Source: Microtetraspora niveoalba
GTDB lineage: Bacteria > Actinomycetota > Actinomycetes > Streptosporangiales > Streptosporangiaceae
Length of the DNA stretch: 64,000 bases
Direction: 5' to 3'
Assembly (NCBI RefSeq): GCF_001570405.1
Contig: NZ_BBYM01000016.1
Span: 54,059 to 118,058, forward strand
Within the stretch, counting starts at the first letter, position 1, and each line of letters begins with the position of its first letter. Position numbers and translations under genes: made by a program. This document shows positions 1 to 8,939 of this stretch, piece by piece. The notes below the pieces were generated by a model. The model made no database searches, was not told where the DNA came from, and saw nothing but the letters and a program-made list of their open reading frames with translations.

Positions 1-653
1 ACGAGCACCCTGATCGCCGCCGGGGCGCGGCGGCACAGCGGCACGAACGGCAGCGCCTCGGCCGCGATGTCGGCGACCAGCACCAGGAGATGGTGCCGCC
101 CGCGCATGTGCGCGCGCTCATGCGCGAGGATCGCGTCGCGCTCGCGCGGGCCGAGCAGGGCCACGCCCCGGGTCGCCACCACCGCGCCGCCGCGCCCGCC
201 CACGCTGTAGGCGACCGGGGTGTCCTCGTCCACCCACAGGACGGAGCGCTCCCGCCGGCAGACCGCGCGCAGCAGCGCGAGGTGCCGCCTCTGCCACCGC
301 CTGCGCCGCCAGGACAGGCGCGCCGCCACCACGGCGCCCCATCCCGCCGCACCGAAGATCGCCGCCGCGCCCGCCGCCCGCGCGACGTGCTCCCCCACCA
401 TCCCGCCGCCCGGGCGCGCGACGTTCACGCAGGCGTGGCTCATCCCGATCAGGCCGTCGACGACGTACGCGCGGGGCGCCAGGAGCACCGCGGCCGCGAC
501 CAGGGCCAGGACGGCCATCAGGGCGATCGAGCTGACCCAGCCGGCCAGGGCGAGGCCGGGCCGTACGCTCGGTTTCACGGCGGCGCGCAGGTAGAGCGGG
601 CCGGCGACGCCGATCACGACGGTGGCGACGAGCAGCCCGAGAGCGAGGGTCAT
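1..653 (-). CDS. M56 (BlaR1-like) metallopeptidase, C-terminus beyond the window edge
   Basis: The minus-strand frame is open from the ATG at 653 to the first base, so only the first 217 or so residues are visible. It begins MTLALGLLVATVVIGVAG, a membrane segment, and has two or three further hydrophobic stretches. The zinc motif HERAH (HExxH) follows near residue 180 in the context LAHERAHMRGRHH, typical of M56 peptidases such as BlaR1/MecR1 and of actinobacterial CPBP/M56 relatives. Its start overlaps the stop of the BlaI-like repressor by 4 bases (ATGA), so the two are co-translated. By analogy with bla/mec systems it would be a membrane sensor protease acting on the repressor. The signal sensed is unknown and no beta-lactamase gene is visible here. 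Confidence 0.85.
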   Translation of the reverse strand, partial: MTLALGLLVATVVIGVAGPLYLRAAVKPSVRPGLALAGWVSSIALMAVLALVAAAVLLAPRAYVVDGLIGMSHACVNVARPGGGMVGEHVARAAGAAAIFGAAGWGAVVAARLSWRRRRWQRRHLALLRAVCRRERSVLWVDEDTPVAYSVGGRGGAVVATRGVALLGPRERDAILAHERAHMRGRHHLLVLVADIAAEALPFVPLCRRAPAAIRVL

Positions 654-1012
654 CCGCGGCCTCCCCGCCGGTTGAGGGCGCGGCGCAGGATGTCGGACTC
701 CTCCGGGGTCGCGGACCTGGCGAAGTGCAGCAGCACCCGCTCGGCGTCCCCGCTGGAGGCGAGCACGTCGCGCAGCAGCTTCGCGCCCGCCTCCTCGCGC
801 GACTCGCTCGCGGTGTAGGCGTAGGCGCGGCCCGAGCGCTCCCGGCGGACCCATCCCTTCCCGTGCAGGTTGTCCAGCACGGTCATGACGGTCGTGTAGG
901 CGAGGGTGCGCGGCGTGTCGAGCCGTTCGAGCACCTCGCGGACCCGCAGGGGTTCGGTCGCGGACCACAGGACGTCCATGACCTTGGCTTCGAGTTCGCC
1001 GAGACCGCGCAT
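650..1012 (-). CDS. BlaI/MecI/CopY family transcriptional repressor
   Basis: A 120-residue winged-helix protein, the usual length for the BlaI/MecI family. It starts MRGLGELEAKVMDVLW, matching the conserved LExxVMxxLW opening. The recognition region reads RTLAYTTVMTVLDNLHGKGWVRRE, the family hallmark (AYTTVxTxLxRLxxKGxV). The C-terminal half is the dimerisation helix. It is first in an operon with the M56 peptidase, with stop and start overlapping in ATGA. Such repressors bind dyads at their own promoter and are inactivated through the partner peptidase. I could not find a clear BlaI dyad in the 290 bases upstream (1013-1302), which hold nothing else recognisable. Confidence 0.92.
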   Translation of the reverse strand: MRGLGELEAKVMDVLWSATEPLRVREVLERLDTPRTLAYTTVMTVLDNLHGKGWVRRERSGRAYAYTASESREEAGAKLLRDVLASSGDAERVLLHFARSATPEESDILRRALNRRGGRG

Positions 1013-1302
1013 GACCTCTCATCCTTCCCGAACGGGACGCGACCGCGCGGCGGGCCCGCGCCTACGGGGGCGTGGCCGCCGCGCGGGCGGGCCGCTCCGC
1101 GCCGCCGCCGTCCGCCACCGACGACAGTAACGGAGGACGGCGACCGCCCCGCGGCCCGCCTTCCGGGGGTGGGAGCGACCGTGATGTGAGCGGACGAGCT
1201 TTTACCACGTCAGGGGAATGACGGGGAGGCGGCGGACCGGGTTCCCTGTTACGAAGGAGACATACCCCCACATTCATCCAAGCCGACGCACAGGAGGTCG
1301 TG

Positions 1303-1704
1303 ATGGTGTGGCTGGACGTCGCGGTGGAAGCGGAGGGCCCGAAAACCGTCATCCATCCCTACGGCGAGATCGACCTGACGACCACGGGCATCTTGTGGGA
1401 CACCCTCGACCGCGTCATCCAGCAGGCGTCGATCCCGAAGATCGAGATCGAGATCGACATGGAGGACGTCGCGTTCATGGACTGCGCGGGCCTGCGCGCA
1501 CTGATCCCGATCAAACAGCACGTCAGGGAGCAGGGCGGCTCCTTCGTGCTGACCCGCGTCCCGCCCGTGGTCGAGCGGCTGCTCTCGGCCGTGGGCCTGG
1601 ACCATGAGCTCGAACCGTGCCGGCACGCCGCCTGGACCCCGATCCGGTCCGCGCCGTCGGGGCCCGAACGGCTCAGCTGGCCCTGGACGCCCTCGCACCC
1701 CTGA
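1303..1704 (+). CDS. STAS-domain anti-sigma factor antagonist without the usual phosphorylatable serine
   Basis: A protein of about 133 residues with a STAS fold: VIHPYGEIDLTTTGILWDTLDRVI, then IEIDMEDVAFMDCAGLRALI. In SpoIIAA-type antagonists the loop reads D-S-[ST]-G; here it is D-C-A-G, so neither residue can be phosphorylated in the usual way. The ATG at 1303 is preferred over the GTG at 1300 because AGGAGG at 1292-1297 is 5 bases from it. The partner anti-sigma kinase is not in the window. After about residue 108 the tail (HAAWTPIRSAPSGPERL...) is not STAS-like. Family is certain; the role as a constitutively active antagonist is inference. Confidence 0.85.
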   Translation: MVWLDVAVEAEGPKTVIHPYGEIDLTTTGILWDTLDRVIQQASIPKIEIEIDMEDVAFMDCAGLRALIPIKQHVREQGGSFVLTRVPPVVERLLSAVGLDHELEPCRHAAWTPIRSAPSGPERLSWPWTPSHP

Positions 1705-1802
1705 GCGGCACGGGAGGCGTCGGCGGGCGGATATTGCGCGATCCGCATAATTACGGAGGAAGAAAGTTTGCGTGAAGCGCAAGAAATGGTAGGTTGCTCG
1801 GC

Positions 1803-2441
1803 ATGGGCACCGAAGGTGAGCGTCTGGGGCTGCGCGAGCGCAAGAAGCAGGAGACCCGCATCGCGTTGAGCTGGGCCGCGATCCGGCTCGCCGTGGAGCG
1901 CGGACTGGACAACGTACGTGTCGAGGACATCGCCGCCGAGGCCGGGGTGTCCCCCCGCACGTTCAACAACTACTTCTCCAGCAAGGGCGAGGCGGTCGCC
2001 GCCCGCCACTTCGACCGGGCCCGGCGGATCGCCGAGGAGCTGCGGGCCCGGCCGGCGTCGGAGCCGCTCTGGGAAGCGGTCACCAACGCGGTGGTCGAGC
2101 GGTTCGCGCTCGGCCAGGAGGGCGCGGGCGAGAGCACGCCCGACCGGCAGTGGCTCGACGGAGTCCGTCTCATGATCAGCGACCCGGCGTTGACGGGGGC
2201 GTTCCTCGCCGCCGCGACCACCGCCGAGGCCGAGCTCGCGGCGGCGGTCGCGGAGCGCACGGGCACCGACGTCGCCGCCGACCTGTATCCCCGGCTGGTG
2301 GCCGGCGCGGTGACCGCGGCCATCAGAGTGGCGATGGAGCAGTGGCTCCGGGCGGATCCCCCCGTCTCGATCGTCCTGCTGCTCCGTGACGCGCTCGGCC
2401 AGCTCGCCGCCGGGCTGCCCACGCCGCCGCACGCCTCCTGA
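1803..2441 (+). CDS. TetR family transcriptional regulator
   Basis: A protein of 212 residues from the ATG at 1803 (an in-frame TTG at 1794 is less likely). The N-terminal helix-turn-helix is clear: RKKQETRIALSWAAIRLAVE, then VEDIAAEAGVSPRTFNNYFSSKGEAV, the standard TetR recognition helix followed by the F-x-N/Y-Y-F-x-S/N-K motif. The C-terminal two thirds is the variable ligand-binding helical domain. It lies 150 bp upstream of, and codirectional with, an FAD monooxygenase, a common arrangement where the regulator controls an oxygenase or efflux gene. The leader at 1735-1790 is relatively AT-rich and may carry the promoter. The ligand is unknown. Confidence 0.93.
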   Translation: MGTEGERLGLRERKKQETRIALSWAAIRLAVERGLDNVRVEDIAAEAGVSPRTFNNYFSSKGEAVAARHFDRARRIAEELRARPASEPLWEAVTNAVVERFALGQEGAGESTPDRQWLDGVRLMISDPALTGAFLAAATTAEAELAAAVAERTGTDVAADLYPRLVAGAVTAAIRVAMEQWLRADPPVSIVLLLRDALGQLAAGLPTPPHAS

Positions 2442-2591
2442 CCCTCCCCGCCCCTCCCTGCGACACCCGGAAGCCGCCCCGGCGCCCCTCGCGCCGCGGG
2501 GCGATGGTGCCATGCCGCGCGCCCCTCACCGGCGGGCCGTCTCCGCCGCCGCTCTCCCCTCCGTCTCCCCCTCCGTATGGGAAGGACCACC

Positions 2592-4169
2592 GTGGACGTC
2601 GATGTCGTCATCGCCGGAGCAGGGCCGAACGGCCTGATGCTGGCCTGTGAGCTGAGCCTCGCGGGAGTCCGGCCGCTGGTGCTGGAACGCCTGCCCGCGC
2701 CCACCGAGGAGAACCGGGCCAACGGCCTGGTCGGCCAGGTCGTGCGGATGCTCGACCGCCGCGGCCTGCACCGGCGGCTCAGCGGCAGCCCCGAGCCGCC
2801 CCGCCCCGGGCCGTCCTTCGTGTTCGGCGCGCTGCCGCTGGACCTGAGCGTCCTTGAGGACAACCCGCTGTACGGGCTGCCCGTGCCGCAGCGCCGCATC
2901 GAGCAGGTGCTGGAGGAACGCGCCGTCGAGCTGGGCGTGGAGATCCGCCGCGGGCACGGCCTCACCGGGCTGACCCAGGACGCCGGCGCGGTCACCGCCG
3001 AGGTCGCCGGGCCCGACGGGCCGTACCGGCTGCGTGCCCGCTATCTGGTCGGCGCCGACGGAGGGCACAGCCTGACCCGCAAGCTCCTCGGCGTCGGCTT
3101 CCCGGGCGTGACGAAGGACGACACCGTCTCCCGCAACGCGCAGGCGGCCGTACCGGCCTCGATGATCGACCCGGTCACCGGCGGGCTGAACGTCCCGGGG
3201 CACGGGCACGTGCCGCCGTTCATTCACCACCGCACCGAGCACGGTCTGTTCGTGTACGCGCCGTTCCCCTCTCGGGCGCCGCTGGTGGGCACGACGGAAT
3301 GGGTCCGGACCGGCGACGGCCTCCCGTCGGCCGACGAGCCGGCGACGCCCGACGAGCCGATGACGCTCGACGAGCTGCGGCGCAGCATCCACCGCGTCCT
3401 GGGAGCCGACCTGCCCATCGCCCCGCCCGACGGCCCGGGACCGCACATGCTGCGCCGGCTCGCCGGCGGCAACAGCCGGCTGGCCGACCGCTTCCGCGCC
3501 GGCCGGGTGCTGCTGCTCGGCGACGCCGCCCACGTGCACTCGGCCATGGGCGGCCCCGGCCTCAACCTGGGCCTGCAGGACGCCGTCAACCTGGGCTGGA
3601 AACTCGCCGCCGAGGTCCGCGGCTGGGCCCCGCCCGGCCTGCTGGACACGTACGAGAGCGAGCGGCGGCCGGTCGCCGAGCGGGTGGTCATGCAGACCCA
3701 GGCCCAGTCGGCCCTGGTCGCGCCGGGAGCCGAGGTCACGGCGCTGCGCCGCCTGTTCACCGAGCTGCTCGGCGACCCGCGCAACGTCCAGCGCATCGCG
3801 GACCTGATGGCGGGAGCCGACATCAGGTACGACCCGGGGCCCGGCGACGCGCATCCGCTGACCGGGCGGTGGGCGCCCGACCTGGACCTCGACACCGGGG
3901 ACGGCCGGGTCCGGCTGGCCGATCTCACCGCGAACGCCCGGCCCCTGCTGCTCGACCTGACCGCCGGCGCGTCGCTCGCGGCCGAGCTGTCCGGCCGGCG
4001 TGACCGGGTGGACGCGCTGGCCGCGCGGTGCGCGGCGTCCCCGGTCACGGCGCTGCTGCTCCGTCCGGACTGCTACGTGGCCTGGGCCTCGGACGCCCCG
4101 GAGCCCGGCCCCGGGGAACGGGCGGCATTGCGCGCCGCGCTGGACCGCTGGTTCGGAACCGCCACCTGA
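2592..4169 (+). CDS. FAD-dependent aromatic monooxygenase (PgaE / rifampicin-monooxygenase type)
   Basis: About 525 residues, class A flavoprotein hydroxylase. The dinucleotide-binding motif GAGPNG lies at about residues 9-14, the DG motif region as YLVGADGGHS, and the FAD ribityl-binding motif as LLLGDAAHVHSAMGGPGLNLGLQDAVNLGWKL split across residues 305-340. A thioredoxin-like C-terminal domain follows, as in PgaE, MhpA and Rox. The GTG at 2592 is chosen because GGAAGGA (2580-2586) is 5 bases before it; the ATG at 2577 sits in pyrimidine-rich DNA with no ribosome binding site. It probably hydroxylates an aromatic or antibiotic-like substrate with NAD(P)H and O2. The neighbouring TetR gene is the likely regulator. 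Confidence 0.9.
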   Translation: MDVDVVIAGAGPNGLMLACELSLAGVRPLVLERLPAPTEENRANGLVGQVVRMLDRRGLHRRLSGSPEPPRPGPSFVFGALPLDLSVLEDNPLYGLPVPQRRIEQVLEERAVELGVEIRRGHGLTGLTQDAGAVTAEVAGPDGPYRLRARYLVGADGGHSLTRKLLGVGFPGVTKDDTVSRNAQAAVPASMIDPVTGGLNVPGHGHVPPFIHHRTEHGLFVYAPFPSRAPLVGTTEWVRTGDGLPSADEPATPDEPMTLDELRRSIHRVLGADLPIAPPDGPGPHMLRRLAGGNSRLADRFRAGRVLLLGDAAHVHSAMGGPGLNLGLQDAVNLGWKLAAEVRGWAPPGLLDTYESERRPVAERVVMQTQAQSALVAPGAEVTALRRLFTELLGDPRNVQRIADLMAGADIRYDPGPGDAHPLTGRWAPDLDLDTGDGRVRLADLTANARPLLLDLTAGASLAAELSGRRDRVDALAARCAASPVTALLLRPDCYVAWASDAPEPGPGERAALRAALDRWFGTAT

Positions 4170-4334
4170 ACGGCCAGGGCAACCCGGCGATGCGGCCGGT
4201 CGGTGTCCTAGGCACGGGGGAGGAACATGCGCGTCACCCTAACAGCGCGACCGAAGCGCCGCCAGGCCCGGCCTTCGCCTCCTCCCCTGCCGCGGCGGGG
4301 GCGGACGAGACCGGGCACGGTGTCGAATGCGGCG

Positions 4335-4856
4335 TCAAACGCGGCGATCGTCACCCGATCCCGGGAAGGAGACCGGGCCCAGGCTCCGTTCGTACCGGAG
4401 CCCCGGACGGCCGTCCAGCACGGTCTCGCCGACGGCGACGAAGCCCGTGCGGGCGAGGACGGCCCGCGACCCGGCGTTGTCCAGTGTGGTGACCGCCCAC
4501 AGGCCGGTCAGGCCGTACTCGGTGGCGGACAGGTCGCAGATCCGCCGGACGGCGCTCGTGGCCAGGCCCCGTCCGGCGGCCGACTCCGCGATCCGGTACC
4601 CCAGCTCGGCCGAACCGTCCGCGACGTCGACGAGGTTCACCCGGCCGACCACCGCGCCTCCGTCGTCCACGAGCACGTGGAAGTGGCACGCCCCCGTTTC
4701 CTGCTCCGCGAGCAGGGCGGCGTGCCGCTCGTCGAACCGGGCGAAATAGTCGTCGCCCCGGTCGGGAATCGACGCGGCGAAGTAGGCCCGGTTCTCCTTC
4801 TCGAACGCGAGCAGAGCGGGGGCGTGGTCAAGGCGGAGGCGCTGGAGCTCAGGCAT
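4335..4856 (-). CDS. GNAT family N-acetyltransferase (RimJ/RimL type)
   Basis: A 173-residue protein of typical RimJ/RimL length. It starts MPELQRLRLDHAPALLAFE. The acetyl-CoA binding motif A is ESAAGRGLATSAVRRI at about residues 90-105 (R-x-x-G-x-A), followed by LWAVTTLDNAGSRAVLARTGFVAVGE, the conserved N-x-x-S-x-x-V/L-x-x-x-x-GF segment. The predicted activity is acetyl transfer from acetyl-CoA to an amine, either an N-terminal residue or a small molecule. It is convergent with the FAD monooxygenase and alone in its transcription unit. The substrate cannot be told from the sequence. Confidence 0.92.
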   Translation of the reverse strand: MPELQRLRLDHAPALLAFEKENRAYFAASIPDRGDDYFARFDERHAALLAEQETGACHFHVLVDDGGAVVGRVNLVDVADGSAELGYRIAESAAGRGLATSAVRRICDLSATEYGLTGLWAVTTLDNAGSRAVLARTGFVAVGETVLDGRPGLRYERSLGPVSFPGSGDDRRV

Positions 4857-5009
4857 CGGGCGATGCTACATCGGCGCCTCCAGGCCGCGCACTCGGGACG
4901 TCCCGGCTCGGACGCCACCGCGGCTCGGACGGCGCCGCCGGCGCAGGTCGTCGAGACGGGTCACACGTCCGTGCCCTCATAGGGTGACCACGTCGGCCTG
5001 GCTGTGGTG

Positions 5010-5426
5010 CTAGCCGAGTGACGTGCGCAGCGCCTCGAGGCCGTCGCGGTAGATGCCGGTGAACAGGGCGACGACCTCGTCGTCGCCGGCTCCCCGGGGC
5101 ACGAAACGGCCCGACCACTGGACCTCGGCGACATCGGCGTTGCCGCTGACCTCATGCACTCGCAGGGTCGACAGGTAGTCGACGACCGGGAAAGGCGCCT
5201 GCAGGATCTGGTAGCTGTAGAAGCGCTGTTCTTCGTTGAACTCCATCAGGCGTTCCACAATGGTGTCGCCGTCGGGGTTCTTCAGGTGCCGTACCCGGCC
5301 GCCTTCGGAAAACGTGCTTTCAGGGATGTACGGCAGCCAGTCAGGCAGCGATCCGAACCCTCCGATCAGCTGCCAGACGCGTGCGGGCGAGGCCGGAACC
5401 ACCCGGCTCACCGATGTCGATGCCAT
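5010..5426 (-). CDS. SRPBCC (START-like) small ligand-binding protein
   Basis: A 138-residue protein of the SRPBCC / polyketide cyclase-like superfamily. It opens MASTSVSRVVPASPARVWQLIGGFGSLPDWLPYI, the signature V-x-A-S-P-x-x-V-W-x-x-I-x-D/G-F...W-x-P of this fold. GRVRHLKNPDG and later the long C-terminal helix TGIYRDGLEALRTSLG follow. GGAGGAACGTC places a good ribosome binding site just before the ATG at 5426. Members bind hydrophobic ligands; some are cyclases, most are uncharacterised. It sits 50 bases downstream of an aldo/keto reductase on the same strand, so the two probably share a transcript. Confidence 0.88.
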   Translation of the reverse strand: MASTSVSRVVPASPARVWQLIGGFGSLPDWLPYIPESTFSEGGRVRHLKNPDGDTIVERLMEFNEEQRFYSYQILQAPFPVVDYLSTLRVHEVSGNADVAEVQWSGRFVPRGAGDDEVVALFTGIYRDGLEALRTSLG

Positions 5427-5476
5427 GACGTTCCTCCACGACTCGTCATCGGACAGTGGTCGACGGGCGGCCGGGC

Positions 5477-6487
5477 CTACGCTCCACCGGGCAGGGGCGC
5501 CAGCGGGCTGACCAGGCCGGAGGCGCGCAGGGCGGTCCAGAAGTCGGCCGGGATGTCCTCGCCGAGAGCGGCGAGGTCTTCGGCGATGCGGCTGGGCTTG
5601 GTGGCGCCCGCGACGACCGCCTTGGAGACGGGGTGGGCAAGGGAGAACTGGAGAGCCGCGGCCTTGATGCTCACGCCGTACTCGTCGGTGAGCTGCTTGA
5701 GCCGTCGGACCTTCTCCACGATCTCCGGCGGCGCGTCCTGGTACTCGAAGTGGGTACCGCCGGCAAGGATGCCGGAGCTGTAGGGACCGCCGACGACCAT
5801 GCCGACGCCCTGCTCTTCAGCCATGGGCAGCAGCCGCTGCAGGGCGTGCTCGTGGTCGAGCAGCGAGTACCGGCCGGCCAGCAGGAACCCGTCGGGCCGC
5901 GGCTCGTCCAGGGCGAGTGCGAGCTCGATCGGCTCGGTTCGGTTGACGCCCAGCCCCCAGGCCTTGATGACCCCTTGGTCACGCAGTCTGGACAGCACCC
6001 GGAAGGCGCCCGTGCGGGCCTCTTCGAACTTCTGCAGCCAGGCATCGCCGTGGAAGTCCTGGGCGATGTCGTGCACCCACAGAATGTCCAGACGGTCGAC
6101 CCCCAGCCGCTCGAGACTGCCCTCGATGGAGCGCTCTGTAGCCTCGGCCGTCCACTCGTGGACGATCTTGTTGGGGCGCCCGTGCTCGAAGAGGCTGCCC
6201 TTCTCGCCGAGGTCGCGGGACTCGCTCTCGACCTCGTCCAGGATGACGCGGCCGACCTTGGTCGAGAGCACGAACGAGTCCCGCGGCTTCTGGGACAGCA
6301 GCCCACCGAGCCGAATCTCGGAGAGACCGGCACCGTAAAGCGGGGCCGTATCGTAATAGCGGATTCCTTGATCCCATGCGGCGTTCAGCGTAGCCGCCGC
6401 CTCGTCGTCCGGAACGGGACGGAACATGTTCCCCAGCGGCGCCGAACCGTATCCGATGCGCCCGGGAAGGATCTGGTCGAGCTCCAC
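5477..6487 (-). CDS. Aldo/keto reductase (aldose or pyridoxal dehydrogenase-like)
   Basis: A 336-residue TIM-barrel oxidoreductase. Visible catalytic tetrad elements: Asp and Tyr in YYDTAPLYGAG, Lys in FVLSTKVGR, His in DILWVHDI. The C-terminal NADP-binding segment VVAGATKPSRIAEDL is present. The long insert after the catalytic Lys (ILDEVESESRD...) resembles the AKR group containing D-threo-aldose 1-dehydrogenase and pyridoxal 4-dehydrogenase. The GTG at 6487 is the start, with AAAGGAAA five bases upstream. It probably forms an operon with the SRPBCC gene. It is divergent from the SoxR-controlled MFS gene across a 469-base gap. Confidence 0.92.
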   Translation of the reverse strand: MELDQILPGRIGYGSAPLGNMFRPVPDDEAAATLNAAWDQGIRYYDTAPLYGAGLSEIRLGGLLSQKPRDSFVLSTKVGRVILDEVESESRDLGEKGSLFEHGRPNKIVHEWTAEATERSIEGSLERLGVDRLDILWVHDIAQDFHGDAWLQKFEEARTGAFRVLSRLRDQGVIKAWGLGVNRTEPIELALALDEPRPDGFLLAGRYSLLDHEHALQRLLPMAEEQGVGMVVGGPYSSGILAGGTHFEYQDAPPEIVEKVRRLKQLTDEYGVSIKAAALQFSLAHPVSKAVVAGATKPSRIAEDLAALGEDIPADFWTALRASGLVSPLAPLPGGA

Positions 6488-6888
6488 GACGATTTCCTTT
6501 CAGGAGGTGCGTGAGCGGCCTGCCTGAGTGAAGCCAGATTCATATTACTACAGCCGGGATTTGTGATCTCATAATTCCGGATCACGGCCGTTCCTCTCAC
6601 CGTCGAAAAACTCGCCAGGCCCGTCCAGCACGACCATGAACTGCGGCGTCCCAATGGAAGCGCCGCCCGAATGAGCGAAGTAATAGCAAATTTTATTTCG
6701 GATAAGAGCACCTGCCACGTGGAAACGTCGTCTTGCGCATGTCCGAGGGTCTTCCGCCGAGCGACGCCCAGGCGACGAGACCGCGTTCAGCATGACGGTG
6801 CGGCGACCCGAGGAACGCGGCAGTGGCGTCGCACGGAGCACGGCCTGTGCCGGCGCGACACCCTCCGACTCCGTTCCGGCCAGCGCAT

Positions 6889-6919
6889 TTGACCTCAACC
6901 TCGGTTGAGCTGATGGGCT
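6889..6919 (+). promoter_or_regulatory. SoxR box within an over-spaced promoter
   Basis: CTCAACC-TC-GGTTGAG at 6894-6909 is a perfect 7+2+7 palindrome matching the consensus SoxR operator (CCTCAAG/CTTGAGG-like half-sites). It is preceded by TTGACC at 6889-6894, a good -35. With the 19-base spacer expected for SoxR/MerR promoters, the -10 would start at 6914 (TGGGCT). It lies 38 bases before the MFS start and the gene after the MFS encodes SoxR, so autoregulated control of pump and soxR is likely. The rest of the gap 6488-6888 is partly AT-rich (6670-6715) and I see no gene in it. Confidence 0.85.
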
Positions 6920-6956
6920 GCCCGCCAGAGTCCGAGGACCAGGGAAAGCGAGCAGT

Positions 6957-8441
6957 ATGGACACCACCACAGATACGTCCCACCTCCCGCCCGCTGTGGA
7001 CCGGCCGTCCCCGCTGACGCTCCCGGTGGTCCTGGTCGGCGTCGTCCTCGTGGCGATGTCCATCTCCGGGACCGCGGTCGCGCTGCCGAGCATCGGCCGC
7101 GATCTCGACACCTCGGGGGCCCCGCTGAACTGGGTCGTCGCCGGATACAACCTGGCCTTCGCCGCCATGACGCTCATCGCGGGATCGGCCGCCGACCGGA
7201 TCGGCCGTCGGCGCGTGTTCATCGTCGCGACGCTGGTCTTCGCGGCCGGATTTCTCGCGACGGCGCTGAGCCCGTCGATCATCGTCATCGACATCGCCCG
7301 CATCGTCTCCGGCGCCGGCGGCGCCGGGATCATGGCCGCCGGTGGCGCAATTCTCGCCTCCAGCCACGAGGGCGCGGCCCGCAACCGGGCCTTCGCCCTG
7401 ATGGGCACCATGGCGGGCATCGGCATCGCCGTCGGCCCCACCCTGTCCGGGCTGCTGATCGACGCCACGGGATGGCGGGGCGGTTTCGCGGTCTTCACCG
7501 TCGTCAGCCTGCTGGTGGCCCTGGGCGCCACCCGTGCCCGCGAGTCCCGGGCGAACGTCAGCGGCCCGGTCGACTGGGCGGGCAGCGCCTTGTTCGTCGC
7601 CGCGCTGTCCCTGCTCATGTTCGCGCTCCTGGAGGCGCCCGCGCTCGGCCGGCTCCACCCGGGCATCCTGATCACCGGGATCGCCGGTCTGGTCGCCCTG
7701 CTCCTCTTCGGCGTCGTCCAGCGGCGCAGCCCCGCTCCGGTGCTGGCCCCTGCTTTGGTCGCCAACCGGGGCTTCATGGGCTGGAGCCTCGCGACCCTGA
7801 CCACCTCGATCGGATTCCTCGGCGTTCTGGTCTTCCTGCCCACCTACCTGCAGGCGGCGGGACTGTCCACCTCGGCGGCGGGGGTGGCGATGCTGCTGCT
7901 GACCGCGCCTGTACTGGTCGTGCCCATGGCCGCCGTGACCCTGGTGAACCAGGGCGTGCCGGCTCGCCTGCTGATCACGATCGCTCTGGTCCTCGTCGTG
8001 GCCGGGAACCTGTGGCTGATGGCGCTGAACGCCGACCACGCGGTCACGGCCGTCGCGGCTCCGCTGGTGATGATCGGCGTCGGCATGGGAGCCTCCTTCG
8101 GCATCACCGACGGCCAGGCCATGGCCCTGGTCCCGGCCGACGCCGTGGGCATGGCGGCCGGATTCCTCAACACCCTGCGCGGCGCGGCCGAGGCTCTCGC
8201 GATCGCCGCGTTCAGCGCGTCCCTCGTCGGGCTCCTCGCCGCGAAGCTCGGTGACACGAGCCGCGCCGCCGCGGTCGGCGCCGGACGCCTCACCAGCGGG
8301 GCCGAGACCGAGGAACTCAACGCGTTCACCTGGTCCTGGCACCTGACCCAGCTCGGTGTCGGGCTACTCTGCCTCGCATTGTCGGTCGTCGCGGTGACCC
8401 TGATCCGTGGCCGCGCCGAGACGCCCCGAAGCACCGCCTGA
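6957..8441 (+). CDS. MFS drug efflux transporter (DHA2-like, about 14 TM)
   Basis: A 494-residue integral membrane protein with about 14 hydrophobic segments, the size and topology of the DHA2 (EmrB/QacA) proton antiporters. Motif A appears as GSAADRIGRRRVF in the first cytoplasmic loop, and motif C-like glycine-rich GTMAGIGIAVGPTLSGLL follows in TM5. The ribosome binding site AGGGAAAG lies at 6941-6948. The promoter contains a SoxR box and soxR follows 39 bases after the stop, so it is best read as a redox-cycling-compound efflux pump induced by oxidised SoxR. Substrates in actinomycetes are often the producer's own redox-active antibiotics. Confidence 0.93.
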   Translation: MDTTTDTSHLPPAVDRPSPLTLPVVLVGVVLVAMSISGTAVALPSIGRDLDTSGAPLNWVVAGYNLAFAAMTLIAGSAADRIGRRRVFIVATLVFAAGFLATALSPSIIVIDIARIVSGAGGAGIMAAGGAILASSHEGAARNRAFALMGTMAGIGIAVGPTLSGLLIDATGWRGGFAVFTVVSLLVALGATRARESRANVSGPVDWAGSALFVAALSLLMFALLEAPALGRLHPGILITGIAGLVALLLFGVVQRRSPAPVLAPALVANRGFMGWSLATLTTSIGFLGVLVFLPTYLQAAGLSTSAAGVAMLLLTAPVLVVPMAAVTLVNQGVPARLLITIALVLVVAGNLWLMALNADHAVTAVAAPLVMIGVGMGASFGITDGQAMALVPADAVGMAAGFLNTLRGAAEALAIAAFSASLVGLLAAKLGDTSRAAAVGAGRLTSGAETEELNAFTWSWHLTQLGVGLLCLALSVVAVTLIRGRAETPRSTA

Positions 8442-8480
8442 CCACCACCGCTGCCTCGATCACGATGAAGGAGAGATGCC

Positions 8481-8939
8481 GTGCCCGCCAGGCCGGACGA
8501 CCACCTCACGATCGGTGAGGTCATCCGCCGGACCGGCGTACCCGCCTCCGCCCTGCACTTCTACGAACGCAAGGGCCTGATCTTCAGTGAGCGCGGCAGC
8601 GGCAACCAGCGGATCTTCCCCCGGCACATGCTCCGCCGGATCTCCTTGATCATCGTGGCCAAGCGCCTCGACATCCGGCTGTCGGACGTCGCCGAGGTCT
8701 TCACCACCCTGCCCACCGATCGGGCCCCCACCCACAAGGACTGGCAGAGGGTCTCCCGTATCTGGAAGAAGCAGCTTGAGGAACGCCGCCGAGCCATCGA
8801 GAACCTCGAACAGGAGCTCACCGGCTGCATCGGCTGCGGCTGCCTGTCGATGAAGGCCTGCCTGCTCCTCAACCCCGACGACGCTCTCGGGGGCCGGGGC
8901 CCCGGTCCGGTGCGGCTCCAGAGCGCCCCGCCCCCTTGA
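8481..8939 (+). CDS. soxR: SoxR, redox-sensing [2Fe-2S] MerR-family activator
   Basis: A 152-residue MerR-type regulator. The N-terminal HTH reads LTIGEVIRRTGVPASALHFYERKGL, and the diagnostic cluster ligand motif CIGCGCLSMKAC is C-x2-C-x-C-x5-C (Cys116, 119, 121, 127), which is specific for SoxR. A dimerisation helix separates them. The start is the GTG at 8481 with AAGGAG at 8468-8473; the ATG at 8476 is out of frame. In actinomycetes SoxR responds to redox-active metabolites rather than superoxide in general. The target here is evidently the upstream MFS gene through the box at 6894-6909. Confidence 0.96.
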   Translation: MPARPDDHLTIGEVIRRTGVPASALHFYERKGLIFSERGSGNQRIFPRHMLRRISLIIVAKRLDIRLSDVAEVFTTLPTDRAPTHKDWQRVSRIWKKQLEERRRAIENLEQELTGCIGCGCLSMKACLLLNPDDALGGRGPGPVRLQSAPPP

